DNA of 8,453 bases from JBHIEE01 sp046760445 (GTDB lineage: Bacteria > Acidobacteriota > Aminicenantia > JdFR-78). Each line of letters opens with the position of its first letter. The stretch's first letter is position 1. Position numbers and translations under genes: made by a program. Below, in pieces: positions 4,965 through 8,453 of the stretch. The stretch spans positions 1 through 8,453 of the forward strand of contig JBHIEE010000114.1 in NCBI GenBank assembly GCA_046760445.1. Reading direction: 5' to 3'. The notes under the pieces were generated by a model. It searched no databases. It was not told the DNA's origin and worked only from the letters and a program-made list of their open reading frames with translations.

Positions 4965-7049
4965 TCATCGCCTCGATTTTATTCCTTTCCCACCTATTAC
5001 AATCACATCATAGATTTCAAGTTTAGGGATTTTAAGTTCAATGTAATTTTCCTGAATGTTTGGATCTAATGAAATTTTTTCATTAAAATCAGGTGAAATC
5101 AGGTATGCTCTTTTTCCTGATACAAAATCTGGCTTTTTGATTCGAATCATCAAATTATTCTTGGGGATGATTTTATCATTTTCAATGTTATGGTCATAGT
5201 TTACAAGGTGAATGACTATTTGCCTTTTATCTTGCTGGTAATAAGGATAAGCAATCACTTTACGATCAGTGTCACCCATTATTGAGATGTGGGGAAGAAT
5301 GCCTTCCACAAGAGCTTCAATTTCCTTCCTTTCCCAATCTTTATAGTCAAAAAAGTACAAAGACCCTATATCCCAATCTACTCCTTCGTACTCCCATGTA
5401 GGCAAAACAATAAAACTACCTTTTCCGTAGAGAATCTCTCCACTTCCCTCCAAACCAAATGTATCCGGATCAACTATGATTGCCTTGCCTCCTTCTTGAA
5501 CATATTGCTTAACTGTCTCCTTTTGATTCGAAGTTATCTGCTTAGCAGAAGGAATAATGATGAGTTTATAATTCTTTATATCTTCTATGTTGAGTCTATC
5601 TTTAAGGTAATAACCTCCACCGCCAAAAATTACATCATATGGTATGTTTGATTCAGCAAGCGCTTGAGCTAAGCCAAGATAAGAAAATATCCGATGTCTC
5701 ATACCTTCACTATATAGAAAAAGTAGTCCAATCTGAGCTTCTGTTTGAGACTCGGCATCGTAGAGGTCTCGATGATTCAATATAAAATCAGAGGCTTTAG
5801 CACAGTTCATCCAATAATCAGGGTGTCCCCATAATTTAATATAATAATTAACAAAAGCACCTTGATTAGCATAAGCCTCAGCAAAGAGTATATAAAGATA
5901 GTTATTGTAATTTTTATTCTTTTCAATAAAATCAGTGACAATCTCTTTTATAGCCCCAGTATCAAGAAGTATTACTGCTGGAGAATTGGTTGCTGCTCGA
6001 GCTAATTTTTCCCAAGCAAGCCACTTGTTACGAGGAAAAGAGAGGTTATGTACATCTTCAATCGCTGTATATGTATTCTCAAAGGTATAAAAATCTACTA
6101 AGTCACTAAAAATAAGTCCTTTTGACCAATAGCCTCCAGGACGGTTAGTCCCAATAGCAAAGGAATTAGCACTTATGGCTATCTTTTGTCCTTTTTCTCG
6201 AGCATAATTTCTTAATGCCTGAATCAACCTCTTTTTTACCTCATAATTCTCTTCTTCCTGAAAATCTATATAGACTTCAATTAATGGATCAGCAGCAATT
6301 CTCTCTTTATAAGTAAGGGACATGGTGCTGGCAACCCTTTGGTGTAAATCTTCTTTATCAATATCAGGAATATTAAATTTAGTTTTTAATTCATCAGGAG
6401 CGAATTTCTCTTTTAGATATTTCCTGAATCCTTCTATACAAAAATAACAAAAACCCGGCTCTTTTATTCCCAGATATTGAGCAGCCCATTGAAACATTGG
6501 AAAGAAACTATTACCTTTAATTTCATCAAGAACGATTAAATCAGCCCCAGCATCTATGGCTTTTTTGCCATGCTCAACCATCCAATCTATCCAGCCTGGA
6601 TTAATAGCACACATGAAATAAGATTCTGCTTCTAAATCAAAATCAGGAATTTCTCCTTGGGCACTTCGGCAAGCCAATTCCTTAACTCTCGTACCCTGCA
6701 TTGACTCGTGGCCCTGAGTAGTCAGAATAGTGCCTGGAACCAGTAAGCCTTGGCTATGCATTGCTTCTACAAACTCTTTGTCTGACCCGTATGTTTTGCC
6801 AGAATACATTGATTCCCACAAGCGTCCACATGCAAAAGGTGAGGATATTTCGCCGAAATACCCATTCCACAGACCATTGACAGTGATATGGAATTTTTCG
6901 ACATCTTTTGGTGGTAAGGCTACCATGCAATAAATCTGAGCTTTCTGAAACCAGTCTTTTTCTATAGTTGTTGCAATGTTCTTACTTAGAAGTAAAAGAA
7001 TTGTCAAAGCAAAAAATGCTATTTTTATTATTTTTCTGTTAAGCCCCAT
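4965..7049 (-). CDS. Secreted TIM-barrel glycoside hydrolase-like protein with beta-galactosidase-trimerisation-like domain
   Basis: The 694-residue protein starts at ATG 7049 behind AGGAG. Residues 1-27 form a signal peptide or membrane anchor: charged NRK, then a hydrophobic stretch from I7 to L21. About 30-425 looks like a GH42/GHL-type TIM barrel. LIVLDEIKGN (171-180) ends in an Asp175-Glu176 pair where such barrels keep the acid/base, and VDFYTFEN (318-325) has Glu324 as a candidate second carboxylate. About 435-590 resembles the beta-galactosidase trimerisation/GATase-like domain: IGLLFLYSEG (440-449), YKLIIIPSAKQIT (494-506), YVQEGGKAIIVDP (516-528). About 600-694 is a beta-sandwich tail (IVIHLVNYDHN; YDVIVI near the end). 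The substrate is unknown, and catalytic roles are placed by analogy only. The upstream neighbour encodes exported carbohydrate-binding-like domains, which supports extracellular glycan work. It could also be an inactive barrel. Confidence 0.75.
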   Translation of the reverse strand: MGLNRKIIKIAFFALTILLLLSKNIATTIEKDWFQKAQIYCMVALPPKDVEKFHITVNGLWNGYFGEISSPFACGRLWESMYSGKTYGSDKEFVEAMHSQGLLVPGTILTTQGHESMQGTRVKELACRSAQGEIPDFDLEAESYFMCAINPGWIDWMVEHGKKAIDAGADLIVLDEIKGNSFFPMFQWAAQYLGIKEPGFCYFCIEGFRKYLKEKFAPDELKTKFNIPDIDKEDLHQRVASTMSLTYKERIAADPLIEVYIDFQEEENYEVKKRLIQALRNYAREKGQKIAISANSFAIGTNRPGGYWSKGLIFSDLVDFYTFENTYTAIEDVHNLSFPRNKWLAWEKLARAATNSPAVILLDTGAIKEIVTDFIEKNKNYNNYLYILFAEAYANQGAFVNYYIKLWGHPDYWMNCAKASDFILNHRDLYDAESQTEAQIGLLFLYSEGMRHRIFSYLGLAQALAESNIPYDVIFGGGGYYLKDRLNIEDIKNYKLIIIPSAKQITSNQKETVKQYVQEGGKAIIVDPDTFGLEGSGEILYGKGSFIVLPTWEYEGVDWDIGSLYFFDYKDWERKEIEALVEGILPHISIMGDTDRKVIAYPYYQQDKRQIVIHLVNYDHNIENDKIIPKNNLMIRIKKPDFVSGKRAYLISPDFNEKISLDPNIQENYIELKIPKLEIYDVIVIGGKGIKSRR

Positions 7050-7112
7050 TTTTTTCTCCTATTTAATATCTCAGTATTATCAAATTTAACCATAGAAACC
7101 ACCTTTTACATT

Positions 7113-7213
7113 AAATCACAAATCTCAAGCTCCAAATATCAAATAAATTCCCCTATACCAATGCTTCGCATGCTACAAGGGAACTTATTTGCAATTTGGG
7201 ATTTGTAATTTGG
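7113..7213. repeat. Imperfect inverted repeat between the CBM-like and glycosidase-like genes
   Basis: The outer block AAATcACAAATCtCAA (7113-7128) matches the reverse complement of the right arm with two mismatches. The inner block CAAATAAaTTCCC (ending 7152) matches GGGAACTTATTTG (starting 7179) with one mismatch. The left arm has seven extra bases between the blocks. The loop holds a small hairpin, ATGC-TTC-GCAT. On the minus-strand RNA the long stem would begin a few bases after the stop of the CBM-like gene and could protect or attenuate the transcript. There is no T-run to make a terminator. It shares TTTGTAATTTGG with the element near 1712. Confidence 0.6.
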
Positions 7214-7218
7214 AATTT

Positions 7219-8313
7219 TCACTCATCAGTGTTCTCTGTGGTTTCTTTCATATTGTTTTTGACACTATGGATCTTAAGTTCATCAATCCAGAGTTTTTGT
7301 TTTCCTATTTCTCTAAAAAAATTATCAGCATCTAAAATAACTAAGGAACCATCTAATTGGTCTATATCAAGTTTATTGTTTTCGTCGTTTGAATCGTCAG
7401 AAAGATTGAATTGTTCTGGTTTTATTTCTACCTTTACCCATTTTTCTTTTCCAGTTTGAACCAAATAATTATATTCTGATTTATCTCTTTCCTTAATTCC
7501 AATCACAATAATAGAAGGCTCATCAGTTTTTAGCCAAAAAGAAATTTTCTTCATTTGGGAAAGATCAACTCCTTTGGTAAATACAGCTAAGAATTTATCC
7601 TTTTTAAGTTCATAACTGAATTCAAGAGCTCCTTTCCCTTGTTTGATATTTTCTGGATCATTAGTAACAGAAAGTGAACCAATATCAGTGAAAATAGTAG
7701 ACCATCCTTTTAAATCTTGATCAAAGGAAAAATAGTCGGGTCTGATAAAAGGTTTTTCACTTGCTTGAAAGTCGTCTAACCAGAGAGTACGAGGACCTGC
7801 TTTTCCACCAAAAAAACTGGCTGCATCTACTATGAGTAGACCATTAACTTGAGCAATATCAAGTCTATCATTCTCATCTTGAGAATCATCATCCAATTCA
7901 AAGGAATCTATTCCAAACTCAATTTTCTGCCATTGTTTTTTTTGAGTAGAGAAAGCATAATTGTAAGAAGAACCGTCTCTCTCTTCTATCGCTACTACTA
8001 AAAGGGAAGGAACATCTGTTTTTACCCAAAAAGAAATTTTTCTTATTCCCGCTAAATTGAGATTACCTACTCCCACAGCGGCAAATTGCTGAGGCTTAAT
8101 TATGTACCGGAATTCTAAAGCATTCTTTCCTTCTTTAACATTCTCCCGAGTAAGTAATACCTTCCCTCCTGCGAATGCAGTCCAACCTTGTAGTCTCTTT
8201 TCAAAATTAAACCTAAGCTCTTTTTCTTTATTCGCTTTTAAATATGTCATTCCAGTAAAGATTATACCTAAGACCATAATACTTATAATTGTTAATTTTT
8301 TGAAAGAATCCAT
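7219..8313 (-). CDS. Exported protein with two tandem CBM11/galactose-binding-like domains
   Basis: I start the 364-residue protein at ATG 8313, with AAAGGGG (8326-8320) six bases upstream. The frame extends 11 residues further to a GTG without a good ribosome site. Residues 1-26 are a signal peptide or anchor (MDSFKK, then the hydrophobic stretch LTIISIMVLGIIF). Two clearly homologous domains follow, about 32-183 and 193-347. Each has FxFxxxLxGW near its start (W43, W204), GKxALEF, IxFWxKTDxPS, SxYNY, and an acidic run DDSxDENxxLDI (142-153; 306-317). Each ends in LWxDxxx. The acidic runs could bind calcium. The pattern fits CBM11/galactose-binding-like beta-sandwiches. It lacks a catalytic domain, so it likely binds polysaccharide at the cell surface alongside the adjacent glycosidase-like protein. 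The polar C-terminal tail (NNMKETTENTDE) is short. Fold is inferred from pattern; ligand unknown. Confidence 0.75.
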   Translation of the reverse strand: MDSFKKLTIISIMVLGIIFTGMTYLKANKEKELRFNFEKRLQGWTAFAGGKVLLTRENVKEGKNALEFRYIIKPQQFAAVGVGNLNLAGIRKISFWVKTDVPSLLVVAIEERDGSSYNYAFSTQKKQWQKIEFGIDSFELDDDSQDENDRLDIAQVNGLLIVDAASFFGGKAGPRTLWLDDFQASEKPFIRPDYFSFDQDLKGWSTIFTDIGSLSVTNDPENIKQGKGALEFSYELKKDKFLAVFTKGVDLSQMKKISFWLKTDEPSIIVIGIKERDKSEYNYLVQTGKEKWVKVEIKPEQFNLSDDSNDENNKLDIDQLDGSLVILDADNFFREIGKQKLWIDELKIHSVKNNMKETTENTDE

Positions 8314-8319
8314 AAAAAA

Positions 8320-8326
8320 CCCCTTT
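8320..8326 (-). promoter_or_regulatory. Ribosome binding site of the tandem CBM-like gene
   Basis: AAAGGGG on the minus strand, six bases before ATG 8313, favours this start over the upstream in-frame GTG at 8346. Confidence 0.6.
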
Positions 8327-8386
8327 AATCTCAAGTGCTCAAACACCTTGGAGTTGTTATTCGTTGCATCTGAACGATTTTTAAAA

Positions 8387-8417
8387 TTTATAGAAAGTCC
8401 CTATGACAAAGTTGAAA
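8387..8417 (-). promoter_or_regulatory. Weak candidate promoter for the CBM-like/glycosidase-like pair
   Basis: TTTCAA (8417-8412) and TATAAA (8392-8387) lie 19 bases apart on the minus strand; TTCAAC with 18 bases is an alternative. This is the only reasonable pair in the region upstream of ATG 8313, but neither box is strong. The rest of 8327-8453 shows nothing else I can support. Confidence 0.25.
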
Positions 8418-8453
8418 CTACTGACATTATTAGGATCAGTGGTTATTAACACA

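Noticed and set aside
5289..5651. 120-residue plus-strand open frame
   Set aside because: It lies wholly antisense inside the glycosidase-like gene, which has a clear domain structure.
6730..6933. 67-residue plus-strand open frame
   Set aside because: Antisense shadow of the N-terminal barrel of the glycosidase-like gene.
7113..7213. CRISPR or riboswitch
   Set aside because: There are no regularly spaced direct repeats, and the structure is a single long inverted repeat without a recognisable riboswitch core.
7196..7459. 87-residue plus-strand open frame
   Set aside because: Antisense to the C-terminal part of the tandem CBM-like gene and to the inverted repeat; low-complexity Ser/Phe-rich product.
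8102..8449. 115-residue plus-strand open frame
   Set aside because: Mostly antisense to the signal peptide and first domain of the CBM-like gene, with no ribosome site.

Overview
This is an AT-rich bacterial window in which every gene I can support lies on the minus strand, so transcription runs from high to low coordinates. Shine-Dalgarno sites are of the AGGAGG type and promoter-like sites look like sigma-70. Trp is encoded by TGG in the genes checked, so the code is standard. The gene set suggests an uncultivated, probably anaerobic bacterium with secreted glycan-active proteins: a secreted glycosidase-like protein with a tandem CBM-like protein, a TPP-dependent 2-oxoacid/acetoin dehydrogenase E1, an SCP2 protein, a baeRF-type release-factor relative and a flavoredoxin-like protein. 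I cannot name the phylum from sequence alone.

Layout in the direction of transcription. (1) 8313-7219 is a secreted or membrane-anchored protein with two copies of a CBM11/galactose-binding-like beta-sandwich domain. It is followed by an imperfect inverted repeat (7213-7113). (2) 7049-4965 is a large secreted TIM-barrel glycosidase-like protein with a beta-galactosidase-trimerisation/GATase-like domain. (3) A good promoter (4873-4845) starts a second unit: SCP2 domain protein (4747-4316), E1 alpha (4300-3347), E1 beta (3334-2339), and one nucleotide later a small reading frame (2337-2050) broken by one in-frame TGA. (4) A gene-free stretch of about 500 bp (2049-1544) has a strong promoter-like site, a 16-bp palindrome and a second imperfect inverted repeat. 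(5) 1543-392 is a baeRF/VLRF1-like eRF1-family protein. (6) 350-1 is the N-terminal part of a flavin reductase/flavoredoxin-like protein that runs off the window.

How the genes work together: E1 alpha and beta should form a TPP-dependent heterotetramer that decarboxylates a 2-oxoacid or cleaves acetoin. The lipoyl E2 and the E3 are not in the window. The SCP2 protein at the head of the unit suggests a hydrophobic or acyl ligand, but this is inference. The glycosidase-like and CBM-like proteins are both exported and adjacent, consistent with joint action on an extracellular polysaccharide. The baeRF and flavin reductase genes are closely spaced and probably co-transcribed, with no obvious functional link.

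The item most worth a second look is the small frame directly coupled to E1 beta with a single in-frame TGA. It may be a fresh pseudogene, a sequencing error, or, less likely, a recoded (selenocysteine or readthrough) protein.
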